Below, piece by piece: positions 1 through 5,871 of a stretch of DNA of 8,498 nt. The notes under the pieces were generated by a model. It was given only the letters and a program-made list of their open reading frames with translations. It had not been told where the DNA came from and did no database searches. Numbering within the stretch: the stretch's first letter is position 1; the number at the start of each line of letters is the position of its first letter. The position numbers and the translations under genes are program-made. The DNA lies in the NCBI GenBank assembly GCA_050116575.1, contig JASFOJ010000189.1, positions 1 to 8,498 on the forward strand. Direction: 5' to 3'. This DNA comes from JAKEGK01 sp050116575 (GTDB taxonomy: Bacteria > Pseudomonadota > Gammaproteobacteria > SZUA-152).

Positions 1-912
1 GTCTCCCTCGGCCTCAAGCAAATGGGCGAAGATCCCTGGCTGGATATTCCCCGCCGTTACCCCGTGGGCTCACGGCTTATTGGCAAAGTCACCAACCTCA
101 CCGACTACGGTTGTTTTGTGGAAATCGAAGAAGGGGTGGAAGGTCTGGTGCACGTGTCCGAAATGGACTGGACCAACAAAAACGTCAGCCCCAGCAAAGT
201 GGTACAACTGGGCGACGAAGTGGAAGTCATGGTCCTCGAAGTGGACGCCGAGCGCCGCCGTATTTCCCTGGGCATGAAACAATGCAAGCCCAATCCCTGG
301 GACGAATTTGCCGCCAACCACAACAAGGGCGACAAGATTGTCGGCACCATCAAGTCCATTACCGATTTTGGTATTTTCATCGGCCTGGAAGGGGGCATCG
401 ACGGCCTGGTGCACCTGTCCGATATTTCCTGGAACGCCACCGGCGAAGAAGCCGTGCGGGACTACAAGAAAGGTGAAGATATTGAAACTGTGATCCTGGC
501 CATTGACCCGGAACGGGAGCGTATCTCGCTGGGTATCAAACAGCTGGAACAGGATCCATTCAGCAACTACCTGGCCGAGCATTCCAAAGGCAGTATTGTG
601 ACCGGCAAGATCCTGGAAGTGGACGCCAAGGGCGCGACCGTGCAACTGGCCGAGGGTATCGAAGGTTACCTGCGGGCGTCCGAGATTGCCCGGGACCGGG
701 TGGAAGACGCGCGCAGCATGCTGAAGGAAGGCGAGGATGTCGAAGCCAAATTTATTGGTGTCGACCGCAAGAACCGCGTCATCAATTTGTCCATCAAGGC
801 CAAAGATTCTCAGGAAGAAGCGGAAGCGGTGGAAGATTACAGCCGCCAGTCCGACTCCGCAGGAGCAACCAAACTGGGCGATTTGATCAAAGAGCAAATG
901 GATAACCAGTAA
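1..912 (+). CDS. rpsA: 30S ribosomal protein S1, C-terminal part (5' end outside window)
   Basis: The frame is open from base 1 to the TAA at 910-912, giving the last 303 residues of a protein that is about 557 residues long in E. coli. S1 binds mRNA on the 30S subunit and helps load and unfold messages at initiation. The window begins at the closing strand of the third S1 domain (VSLGLKQ). It then contains three complete OB-fold S1 domains, at about window residues 24-93, 111-181 and 198-267, followed by an acidic tail of about 36 residues. The fourth and fifth domains carry the typical cores TNLTDYGCFVEI and KSITDFGIFIGL, each followed by GLVHxS, and close with ISLGxKQ. The last domain is more divergent (DAKGATVQL, GYLRASE), as is usual for domain 6 of this family. 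Identity to enterobacterial S1 is high by eye. The true start lies upstream of the window. Confidence 0.98.
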   Translation, partial: VSLGLKQMGEDPWLDIPRRYPVGSRLIGKVTNLTDYGCFVEIEEGVEGLVHVSEMDWTNKNVSPSKVVQLGDEVEVMVLEVDAERRRISLGMKQCKPNPWDEFAANHNKGDKIVGTIKSITDFGIFIGLEGGIDGLVHLSDISWNATGEEAVRDYKKGEDIETVILAIDPERERISLGIKQLEQDPFSNYLAEHSKGSIVTGKILEVDAKGATVQLAEGIEGYLRASEIARDRVEDARSMLKEGEDVEAKFIGVDRKNRVINLSIKAKDSQEEAEAVEDYSRQSDSAGATKLGDLIKEQMDNQ

Positions 913-970
913 AAACTGTCTACGCTCTGAACAATCGGCGAAAAAATGGTAATTTTTACCAGAAATGCTA

Positions 971-998
971 TTTAAATCGTGGGCTTAGCTGCTAATAT
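971..998 (+). promoter_or_regulatory. candidate sigma70-type promoter upstream of ihfB
   Basis: TTTAAA at 971-976 matches the -35 consensus at four of six bases. TAATAT at 993-998 matches the -10 at four of six, with a 16-base spacer. The predicted start near 1005 would leave a leader of about 177 bases before ihfB. The -10 lies in the loop of the 978-1019 palindrome, so the arms would fall in the spacer and just after the start site. Such AT-rich hexamers also occur by chance. Confidence 0.28.
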
Positions 999-1019
999 TA
1001 CTAGGTAGCTCAGCCCACG
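978..1019. repeat. imperfect 13-bp inverted repeat between rpsA and ihfB
   Basis: The left arm at 978-990 (CGTGGGCTTAGCT) pairs with the right arm at 1007-1019 (AGCTCAGCCCACG) at 12 of 13 positions; the one mismatch is T986 with C1011. In RNA the stem could extend inward by G991-T1006 (wobble) and C992-G1005. The downstream bases are TCATTATTAG, not a T-run, so it is not a standard intrinsic terminator. It could be an operator, an mRNA-stabilising or processing hairpin at the rpsA 3' end, or a Rho-assisted end. Confidence 0.75.
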
Positions 1020-1167
1020 TCATTATTAGTCAGTGTTGTAAGTACTTGTTCTGTATTTAAGGTTTATCGGTTTTTGACGCTAATACTGTGACTGGGGATA
1101 CGCCCGTTACATGTTGGCGGACGTGTTAGGCGAGTTCAATGGGTCCTGGGGGCCTGCTGATTGATCC

Positions 1168-1172
1168 GGGGA
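1168..1172 (+). promoter_or_regulatory. ribosome-binding site that fixes the ihfB start
   Basis: GGGGA lies nine bases before the ATG at 1182. This supports ATG 1182 over the in-frame TTG at 1161, which would add seven residues not found in the family. Confidence 0.7.
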
Positions 1173-1181
1173 ATCACGAGT

Positions 1182-1466
1182 ATGACAAAATCCGAACTAA
1201 TAGAACGAATAGCAAAAAAGCAACCACATCTGCCGTACAAGGATGTAGAGTTATCCGTTAAAACTCTCATTGAACAAATGGCGCAAAAACTGTCGACCGG
1301 TAACCGTATCGAGATAAGAGGCTTCGGGAGTTTTTCCCTGCATTACCGGCCGCCGCGCATCGGGCGTAATCCGAAAACCGGTGAGGCGGTTTCCTTATCG
1401 GGAAAGTACGTGCCTCATTTTAAACCGGGCAAGGAGTTACGCGAGCGCGTAAATAATGTAAAGTAA
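1182..1466 (+). CDS. ihfB: integration host factor subunit beta
   Basis: This is a 94-residue protein, the same length as E. coli IhfB, beginning MTKSELIERIA. It pairs with IHF-alpha to form a nucleoid protein that binds specific sites in the minor groove and bends DNA sharply, acting in transcription, replication and recombination. The family hallmarks are visible: the RGFGSF turn at 46-51, the beta-arm with RNPKTG at 62-67 whose Pro64 intercalates between base pairs, and the C-terminal helix after PHFKPGKELR. Glu44 and Arg46, which contact the recognition sequence in E. coli IHF, are both present. The spread of similarity to IhfB rather than HU or IhfA, and the position behind rpsA, make the assignment firm. 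The start is ATG 1182, supported by the upstream GGGGA. A strong terminator follows 44 bases after the stop and separates the gene from lapA. Confidence 0.97.
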   Translation: MTKSELIERIAKKQPHLPYKDVELSVKTLIEQMAQKLSTGNRIEIRGFGSFSLHYRPPRIGRNPKTGEAVSLSGKYVPHFKPGKELRERVNNVK

Positions 1467-1510
1467 GGGCGGCGAACGGCTGCTGCTCTTACCCAGTACC
1501 AGATTAAGTC

Positions 1511-1549
1511 AAAAAACGGTATCGGTGGAGACGCCCATACCGTTTTTTT
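1511..1549 (+). terminator. intrinsic terminator after ihfB
   Basis: ACGGTAT (1516-1522) pairs perfectly with ATACCGT (1537-1543). After a C-C mismatch, GGTG (1524-1527) pairs with CGCC (1532-1535) through one G-U pair, capped by the GNRA-type tetraloop GAGA. A run of seven T follows at 1543-1549. The matching A-run at 1511-1516 means it could also stop transcription coming from the other strand, although no minus-strand gene is seen here. Confidence 0.9.
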
Positions 1550-1568
1550 ATGGTTATTCTGTTACCAC

Positions 1569-1574
1569 TAAAAT
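1569..1574 (+). promoter_or_regulatory. possible -10 element of a lapA promoter
   Basis: TAAAAT matches the -10 consensus at five of six bases and lies just after the ihfB terminator, where a new promoter is needed. The -35 region would overlap the terminator T-run (TTTATG at 1547-1552, 16-base spacer) and is poor. E. coli lapAB is reported to have heat-shock control, but I found no convincing sigma32 pair here. Confidence 0.25.
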
Positions 1575-1706
1575 AACTACATTAGGCAGGCATGGGGCTA
1601 GCGGGTACAAAGTTAACGGCTTTCGCAGCATACATCCTGTCCTAACGGGGTTAAAAAGAGGATCGCATTCAGCCTTCCGGGTTGCAAACAAAGTACTTCT
1701 TTCACA

Positions 1707-2000
1707 ATGAAACGCATCATAAGCTTAATTTTACTCATCGTTCTTACAGTGATCACTGTGACGTTTACGTTGCTGAATTCGCAGCCGGTCAAGTTGAATT
1801 ATTATTTCGGCAGTTACGAACTGGATTTATTGGTCGTCATGATTATCTGCCTGGCGGTTGGGGCCATGTTGGGTGTTTTGGCCGGGGTAGGGAAGTTTGT
1901 CAGTTTAAAGCAGGAATTGATGCGCAAAGATAAAAAAATAAAACTCGCCGAAAGAGAGCTGGAGAATTTGCGTTCGTTGCCACTTAAAGATGATCATTAA
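1707..2000 (+). CDS. lapA: lipopolysaccharide assembly protein A (LapA, YciS/DUF1049 family)
   Basis: This is a 97-residue inner-membrane protein. The first membrane helix spans about residues 4-24 and the second about 41-62. They are joined by a short polar loop with the family pattern LNSQPVKLNYYFG, and the protein ends in a charged cytoplasmic helix at about 65-92 (KQELMRKDKKIKLAERELENLR) likely to form a coiled coil. In E. coli LapA works with LapB in coordinating LPS assembly at the inner membrane, but its biochemical role is poorly defined. The ATG at 1707 begins exactly at the family start (MKR plus hydrophobic helix). There is no good Shine-Dalgarno sequence before it. lapB follows after 48 bases, as in E. 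coli, so the two are probably co-transcribed. Confidence 0.93.
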   Translation: MKRIISLILLIVLTVITVTFTLLNSQPVKLNYYFGSYELDLLVVMIICLAVGAMLGVLAGVGKFVSLKQELMRKDKKIKLAERELENLRSLPLKDDH

Positions 2001-2048
2001 TGCCAACCCTGGTGTCGAGGCAGGTCTCTGCAAAGTATTATTAATCAC

Positions 2049-3221
2049 ATGGAATTGACCATTCTTGCTTTATTGCTACCCGTGGCGGCGTTGTCCGGTT
2101 GGTTGGTGGGTCGTCGCCGCAATAGCGGATCAAGTGGTGGCTCGGGGCAGCAATTTTCGTCAGATTATTTTGCGGGATTAAATTTCCTGCTCAATGAACA
2201 GCCCGATAAAGCCATTGACGTTTTCATCAAGATGCTGGAGGTGAACAGTGACACGGTGGAAACCTACCTGGCGTTGGGGAACCTGTTCCGGCGCCGGGGC
2301 GAAAGCGACCGGGCGATACGTATTCACCAGAATCTCATCGCGCGGCCCACACTGAATAAAGACCAGCGTATGCAGGCCCTGTTCGAATTGGGCAAGGACT
2401 ACATGCGGGCCGGGTTTCTGGATCGGGCGGAAAATATTTTCCTGGAACTGGTGGACGATAAAAACCACCGGGTACCGGCGCTCAAAAACCTGCTGGATAT
2501 TTTTCAGCAGGAGCGTGACTGGAACAAGGCCATGGCGACAGCACGTAAAATCGAAACCAGTTCCAACCAGCGGATGAATGTCGAAGTGGCGCAATACTGT
2601 TGTGAAATGGCGGAGAATGCCATAAAGGCCGCCGACTATAAGGGCGCCATGAAACTGTTAAAACGTGCCCTGGGACATGATAAAAACTGCGCGCGTGCTA
2701 ATCTGTTAATTGGCTCTATTGAAAAGGGCAACGGCAACTACAAGGCCGCTTTGAAAGCGTACAAGCAGGTGGAGCACCAGGACGCGTCCTATCTGCCGGA
2801 GGTACTGGAACCCATGGTGGAATGTCATCAGGCGCTGGGTAAAATTGATGAAATGGCCGACTACCTCAACCACGTGCTGCGCCAGTATGACGGCTTGACG
2901 CCTATTGTCGCCCTGTCAGAAGTGAAAAGGTTGCAACAGGACGAAATCGCGGCCGCGCACCAGATCATGCAATCGTTGCAGAAAACGCCGTCAATTGCCG
3001 GACTCAACCAGTTGTTAAAGCTGAAAATGGTCAACGCCGATGACAAAGTGCGCGAACAGCTATCCATGATTCGGGACATTACCACGCGTATGATCGAGGA
3101 GACGCCGGTTTACCGCTGCAAGAACTGCGGCTTTCGCGGCAAGACATTACACTGGCAGTGTCCTACCTGCCGTCAATGGTGCACGGTGAAACCGATCCAG
3201 GCAGACGAGAAAGAAAAATAG
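2049..3221 (+). CDS. lapB: lipopolysaccharide assembly protein B (LapB/YciM), TPR and rubredoxin-type zinc domain
   Basis: The protein has 390 residues, against 389 in E. coli. An N-terminal membrane anchor (about 2-20) ends in a GRRR stop-transfer cluster. A series of tetratricopeptide repeats follows from about residue 37 to 340; clear units include YFAGLNFLLNEQPDKAIDVF, TYLALGNLFRRRGESDRAI and LFELGKDYMRAGFLDRAENI. The C-terminal rubredoxin-like domain has metal-binding cysteines in two CxxC pairs, Cys357/360 and Cys371/374, with an extra Cys378. LapB is the adaptor that lets the FtsH protease degrade LpxC, which sets the rate of LPS synthesis; PbgA/YejM (LapC) opposes it. All parts needed for that role are present. 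The ribosome-binding site is weak. Instead of pyrF, as in E. coli, dTDP-rhamnose genes follow after 21 bases, which suggests shared transcription. Confidence 0.96.
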   Translation: MELTILALLLPVAALSGWLVGRRRNSGSSGGSGQQFSSDYFAGLNFLLNEQPDKAIDVFIKMLEVNSDTVETYLALGNLFRRRGESDRAIRIHQNLIARPTLNKDQRMQALFELGKDYMRAGFLDRAENIFLELVDDKNHRVPALKNLLDIFQQERDWNKAMATARKIETSSNQRMNVEVAQYCCEMAENAIKAADYKGAMKLLKRALGHDKNCARANLLIGSIEKGNGNYKAALKAYKQVEHQDASYLPEVLEPMVECHQALGKIDEMADYLNHVLRQYDGLTPIVALSEVKRLQQDEIAAAHQIMQSLQKTPSIAGLNQLLKLKMVNADDKVREQLSMIRDITTRMIEETPVYRCKNCGFRGKTLHWQCPTCRQWCTVKPIQADEKEK

Positions 3222-3231
3222 GCGCTTAATT

Positions 3232-3235
3232 AAGG
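3232..3235 (+). promoter_or_regulatory. ribosome-binding site favouring a GTG start for rfbB
   Basis: AAGG lies seven bases before GTG 3243 but 13 before ATG 3249 and 34 before ATG 3270. The spacing favours GTG. It is a short, weak site, so ATG 3249 remains possible. Confidence 0.5.
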
Positions 3236-3242
3236 TATTTTA

Positions 3243-4316
3243 GTGGCGATGGTTTCTATTAATTGTCTAATGGTTACTGGCGGTGCGGGATTTATCGGGT
3301 CCGCGCTGGTGCGCCATTTAATTCAAACCACCGATATCAAAATCGTCAATGTGGATGCATTGACCTACGCGGGCAACCTCGAATCGCTCAACAGCGTGGA
3401 AAGCCATTCCAACTATTGTTTCGAGCAAGTGGATATTTGCGATGCGCAACAGGTAAACCGGCTGTTCCAGCAATACAAGCCCGATGCGATAATGCACCTG
3501 GCAGCCGAAAGCCACGTGGACCGCTCCATCGACGGCCCGGCGGCGTTTATCGACACCAATATTATCGGCACCTACAACCTGCTGGAAGCGGCGCGCGCTT
3601 ATTGGAAAGATCTGGCGAAAGCGGCCAAACAACAGTTCCGGTTTCATCATATTTCCACGGACGAAGTTTACGGGTCATTACCGGCGACAGGCTATTTTGT
3701 GGAAACCAGTCCCTACCAGCCCAACTCGCCGTATTCCGCCAGCAAAGCCTCATCGGACCACCTGGTGAAAGCCTGGCACCACACTTACGGTTTGCCGGTC
3801 ATTCTCACCAACTGTTCCAACAACTACGGGCCCTATCAATTCCCCGAAAAACTCATCCCGTTGATGATATTGAACGCCCTGGAAGGCAAACCGCTGCCAG
3901 TTTATGGAAAGGGGGACAATATCCGGGATTGGTTGTACGTGGACGATCACGTTAAAGCACTCATAGTAGCGCTGACCAAGGGCGCCGTGGGCGAGACTTA
4001 CAATATCGGTGGTCATAATGAAAAAACCAATCTCGAAGTTGTTAAAGCGGTATGCGCTTTGCTTGATGAACTGGTACCGGATTCACCGCACAAGCCGCAC
4101 GAATCGTTAGTGGTGTTTGTGGAAGACCGCCCCGGCCATGACCAGCGTTACGCCATCGACGCCAGTAAGATAAAAAACGACCTGGGCTGGGAACCGGAAG
4201 AAACCTTCGAGACCGGTTTGCGTAAAACCGTGCAATGGTATCTCGAAAACCGCGAGTGGTGCCGGCACGTGCAGGACGGCAGTTACCAGCGCGAGCGGCT
4301 GGGGACGGGCCAATAG
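3243..4316 (+). CDS. rfbB: dTDP-glucose 4,6-dehydratase (RmlB)
   Basis: This is the second step of dTDP-L-rhamnose synthesis, converting dTDP-glucose to dTDP-4-keto-6-deoxyglucose with bound NAD+. It is a cytoplasmic short-chain dehydrogenase/reductase (extended type) of 357 residues from the GTG start. The Rossmann dinucleotide motif TGGAGFIG is at 12-19. The catalytic triad is Thr139-Asp140-Glu141 (HHISTDEVYG) with Tyr164 and Lys168 (YSASK). Other family blocks are AAESHVDRSI (88-96), NCSNNYGPYQFPEKLIP and RPGHDQRYAID near the C-terminus. A short insert present in the E. coli enzyme after EVYG is missing. The start is uncertain: GTG 3243 has the best ribosome-binding spacing, and ATG 3249 would remove two residues. 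The gene follows lapB by 21 bases and precedes rfbA by 41 bases. WecB-region paralogues (RffG) are close relatives, but linkage to rfbA, rfbC and rfbD supports the rhamnose role. Confidence 0.95.
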   Translation: MAMVSINCLMVTGGAGFIGSALVRHLIQTTDIKIVNVDALTYAGNLESLNSVESHSNYCFEQVDICDAQQVNRLFQQYKPDAIMHLAAESHVDRSIDGPAAFIDTNIIGTYNLLEAARAYWKDLAKAAKQQFRFHHISTDEVYGSLPATGYFVETSPYQPNSPYSASKASSDHLVKAWHHTYGLPVILTNCSNNYGPYQFPEKLIPLMILNALEGKPLPVYGKGDNIRDWLYVDDHVKALIVALTKGAVGETYNIGGHNEKTNLEVVKAVCALLDELVPDSPHKPHESLVVFVEDRPGHDQRYAIDASKIKNDLGWEPEETFETGLRKTVQWYLENREWCRHVQDGSYQRERLGTGQ

Positions 4317-4357
4317 TTGATGGAAAGCTTGATTCATAACAGATTCAGGAACTGAGA

Positions 4358-5242
4358 ATGACGGCATCGGCCATTAAACGCAAAGGTATTATACTGGCAG
4401 GCGGTACCGGCACGCGGTTGTATCCCGTGACCCACGCAGTATCGAAGCAGCTATTGCCCATTTACGACAAACCCATGGTGTATTATCCATTGACCACGCT
4501 AATGCTGGCGGGTATTCGCGATATCCTGGTTATTTCCACACCCATGGATACACCGCGTTACGAATACTTGTTGGGCGACGGTTCCCAATGGGGAATCAAC
4601 ATTACCTATGCGGTGCAGGAAAAACCCGAAGGTCTGGCCCAGGCGTTTATTATTGGCAAATCCTTTATTGGTACCGATCCCTGCGCGCTGGTATTGGGTG
4701 ACAACGTGTTTTACGGTCACGACATCGCGGAGTCGTTACAGTCCGCCAATGAACAACCCAGTGGCGCGACCATTTTTACCTACCAGGTAAAAGACCCCCA
4801 ACGTTACGGGGTGGTGGAAATCGGCCCGGACGGCAACGCCGTGGGCATCGAAGAAAAACCGGCAAAACCCAAATCACGGCTGGCCGTGACCGGTTTGTAT
4901 TTTTACGACAACCACGTCGTGGACGTGGCCGCGTCCATCAAGCCGTCGGCGCGTGGCGAACTGGAAATTACCGACGTCAACAATCATTACCTGAAGCAAA
5001 AGAACCTGTGTGTGGAGTTGCTGGGACGGGGCATCGCCTGGCTGGATACCGGCACCCACGAATCTCTGCTGGAAGCGTCCGCGTTTATCGAAACCATAGA
5101 AAAACGCCAGGGACTGAAAGTCGCCTGCCCGGAAGAAGTAGCCTATCGCATGGGTTACATCGACCGGCAACAATTGCAGGCATTGGCGCAACAGCTGCTA
5201 AAAACCGGCTACGGCGAATATCTACTGGATTTGTTGGCTTAG
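4358..5242 (+). CDS. rfbA: glucose-1-phosphate thymidylyltransferase (RmlA)
   Basis: The enzyme joins dTTP and glucose-1-phosphate to make dTDP-glucose and pyrophosphate, the first and usually feedback-controlled step of the rhamnose pathway. It has 294 residues, the typical length. The nucleotidyltransferase signature GGTGTRLYPVT is at 15-25, followed by KQLLPIYDKPM at 30-40, whose first lysine and the signature arginine contact the nucleotide phosphates. LGDNVFYG (113-120) carries the metal-binding aspartate Asp115, and EEKP (165-168) and the later WLDTGTHESLLEA block are also family hallmarks. The AGGA at 4347-4350, seven bases before the ATG, supports the chosen start, although the first seven residues are extra compared with the conserved core beginning KGIILAGG. 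The gene is followed by the 645-base repeat region instead of directly by rfbC or rfbD. Confidence 0.96.
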   Translation: MTASAIKRKGIILAGGTGTRLYPVTHAVSKQLLPIYDKPMVYYPLTTLMLAGIRDILVISTPMDTPRYEYLLGDGSQWGINITYAVQEKPEGLAQAFIIGKSFIGTDPCALVLGDNVFYGHDIAESLQSANEQPSGATIFTYQVKDPQRYGVVEIGPDGNAVGIEEKPAKPKSRLAVTGLYFYDNHVVDVAASIKPSARGELEITDVNNHYLKQKNLCVELLGRGIAWLDTGTHESLLEASAFIETIEKRQGLKVACPEEVAYRMGYIDRQQLQALAQQLLKTGYGEYLLDLLA

Positions 5243-5353
5243 ATTTTTGTTTATAAGCCATAAGCCTGAAATCATTACAGGTGTCGAGATTTGGCGGCAA
5301 CACCAAATTTTACCAAGGTGGGCAGCTAGAATTCACCACCATGGTTTGTTCGT

Positions 5354-5380
5354 GTGTAGGAGCCTGCTTGCAGGCGATCA
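5354..5380 (+). repeat. REP unit 1 (+ orientation)
   Basis: It reads GTGTAGGAGCC, then GCCTGC (5362-5367), loop TT, GCAGGC (5370-5375), then GATCA. Over 27 bases it is identical to the copy at 5550-5576. Confidence 0.85.
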
Positions 5381-5490
5381 AGCATTTATTCTGTACTGTA
5401 GCGTATTATAGGACGCCGACAGGCATTCGTGCTCACCATCGAGGTACTGGAGCGCAATGAGCAGTAAAAAAGGGTAGATAACATCGACAA

Positions 5491-5522
5491 CGCATTATAA
5501 CCAGCAGGGCTGGCTTCTACAC
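5491..5522 (-). repeat. REP unit 2 (- orientation)
   Basis: On the minus strand it begins GTGTAGAAGCC. The stem is CCAGC (5501-5505) with GCTGG (5509-5513) around loop AGG. The outer G-C pair is lost here (A5500) and the head carries one substitution (GTAGA), so this is a slightly decayed copy. Confidence 0.8.
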
Positions 5523-5528
5523 TGGAAT

Positions 5529-5544
5529 TAACCACAGAGGGTTA
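5529..5544. repeat. linker hairpin between head-to-head REP units 2 and 3
   Basis: TAACC (5529-5533) pairs with GGTTA (5540-5544) around the six-base loop ACAGAG. The equivalent linker at 5726-5741 has the same geometry but a C-G pair where this one has A-T. Confidence 0.65.
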
Positions 5545-5549
5545 TTGCT

Positions 5550-5576
5550 GTGTAGGAGCCTGCTTGCAGGCGATCA
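5550..5576 (+). repeat. REP unit 3 (+ orientation)
   Basis: The stem is GCCTGC (5558-5563) with GCAGGC (5566-5571) and loop TT, headed by GTGTAGGA and followed by GATCA. It is an exact copy of unit 1. Confidence 0.85.
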
Positions 5577-5687
5577 GGCGTTTATTCTGTGAAGAGGCGT
5601 GTAGATGCACGCCAGAAGATATTCGTGCTCACGGTCCGGATACCTGACGAACAACAGGTAGCCGATAAGAGTAGATAACGACTACAA

Positions 5688-5719
5688 CGCATTATCGCCA
5701 GCAGGGCTGGCTCCTACAC
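5688..5719 (-). repeat. REP unit 4 (- orientation)
   Basis: The stem is GCCAGC (5697-5702) with GCTGGC (5706-5711) around loop AGG. On the minus strand it begins GTGTAGGAGCC and ends GGCGATAA. It matches unit 2 at nearly every base and keeps the full 6-bp stem. Confidence 0.85.
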
Positions 5720-5725
5720 CAAATT

Positions 5726-5741
5726 TCACCACAGTGGGTGA
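5726..5741. repeat. linker hairpin between head-to-head REP units 4 and 5
   Basis: TCACC (5726-5730) pairs with GGTGA (5737-5741) around loop ACAGTG. It matches the linker at 5529-5544 in size and position, with a compensated second base pair. Confidence 0.65.
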
Positions 5742-5747
5742 TTCCTG

Positions 5748-5771
5748 GGTAGGAGCCTGCTTGCAGGCGAT
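5748..5771 (+). repeat. REP unit 5 (+ orientation), end of the array
   Basis: GGGTAGGA is followed by stem GCCTGC (5755-5760), loop TT, GCAGGC (5763-5768), then GAT. After 5771 the repeat similarity stops. Confidence 0.82.
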
Positions 5772-5846
5772 ATAAGATTGTTCATTGCCAAAACAACCGG
5801 TTAACGACAAATTACATCGCAATCACACAAGGACTATTTTATTCCT

Positions 5847-5871
5847 CGTTCCCACGCTCCGCGTGGGAATG
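5847..5871. repeat. near-perfect 11-bp hairpin just upstream of rfbC
   Basis: CGTTCCCACGC (5847-5857) pairs with GCGTGGGAATG (5861-5871) around loop TCC, with one G-T wobble (G5848-T5870) and otherwise perfect. The sequence differs from the REP units. A motif like this (CGTTCCCACGC..GCGTGGGAATGC) recurs as a dispersed intergenic element in many proteobacterial genomes, from my recollection. Its right arm ends one base before the purine-rich AGAAGAG (5873-5879) that probably serves rfbC as ribosome-binding site. Confidence 0.85.

Larger units (their letters stand above)
913..1181. other. rpsA-ihfB intergenic region, 269 bases
   Basis: No coding potential is seen. The region holds a small AT-rich hairpin (TGGTAA 947-952 and TTACCA 956-961, loop TTT), the long imperfect palindrome at 978-1019 and a candidate promoter. 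Neither hairpin is followed by a T-run, so I see no clear intrinsic terminator for rpsA. A second, weaker promoter candidate is TTGACG at 1074-1079 with GATACG at 1097-1102 (17-base spacer, only three of six matches in the -10). ihfB could be read both from rpsA and from its own promoter. Confidence 0.6.
5299..5771. repeat. tandem REP/BIME-like array, about 2.5 units of 196-197 bp
   Basis: Five REP-type palindromes alternate in orientation: + at 5354-5380, - at 5491-5522, + at 5550-5576, - at 5688-5719, + at 5748-5771. Each begins, on its own strand, with GTAGGAGCC and ends with GGCGAT or a close variant. The + copies are spaced 196 and 197 bp apart and the - copies 197 bp apart, so the composite unit has been duplicated in tandem. 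Between repeats the spacers share ATTCGTGCTCAC and GTAGATAAC, while other parts have diverged. The stretch 5299-5353 looks like an eroded extra half unit (ACACCAAATTTTACCA, compared with ACACCAAATTTCACCA at 5716-5731). The pattern of a GTAG head plus an imperfect palindrome is that of REP elements mobilised by RAYT transposases; no RAYT gene lies in the window. Confidence 0.85.

Noticed and set aside
70..897. Long open frame on the minus strand opposite rpsA
   Set aside because: It mirrors a highly conserved S1 coding sequence; its length comes from codon bias, it has no ribosome-binding site of note, and the protein has no recognisable domain.
947..961. Terminator of rpsA
   Set aside because: The stem is six AT-rich base pairs with a T loop and no T-run after it; too weak to call.
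1161..1181. Upstream TTG start for ihfB
   Set aside because: It would add seven residues absent from the family. ATG 1182 has a well-spaced GGGGA and gives exactly the usual 94 residues.
1525..1710. Possible small gene between ihfB and lapA
   Set aside because: The frame starts inside the terminator hairpin, has no ribosome-binding site and shows no family resemblance.
5235..5260. Intrinsic terminator after rfbA
   Set aside because: The 7-bp stem is AT-leaning, has a 12-base loop, includes the stop codon and is not followed by a T-run.
5299..5771. CRISPR array
   Set aside because: The repeats alternate in orientation, the spacers are about 30 and 110 bases and resemble each other, and there are no cas genes. 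This fits REP/BIME elements, not CRISPR.
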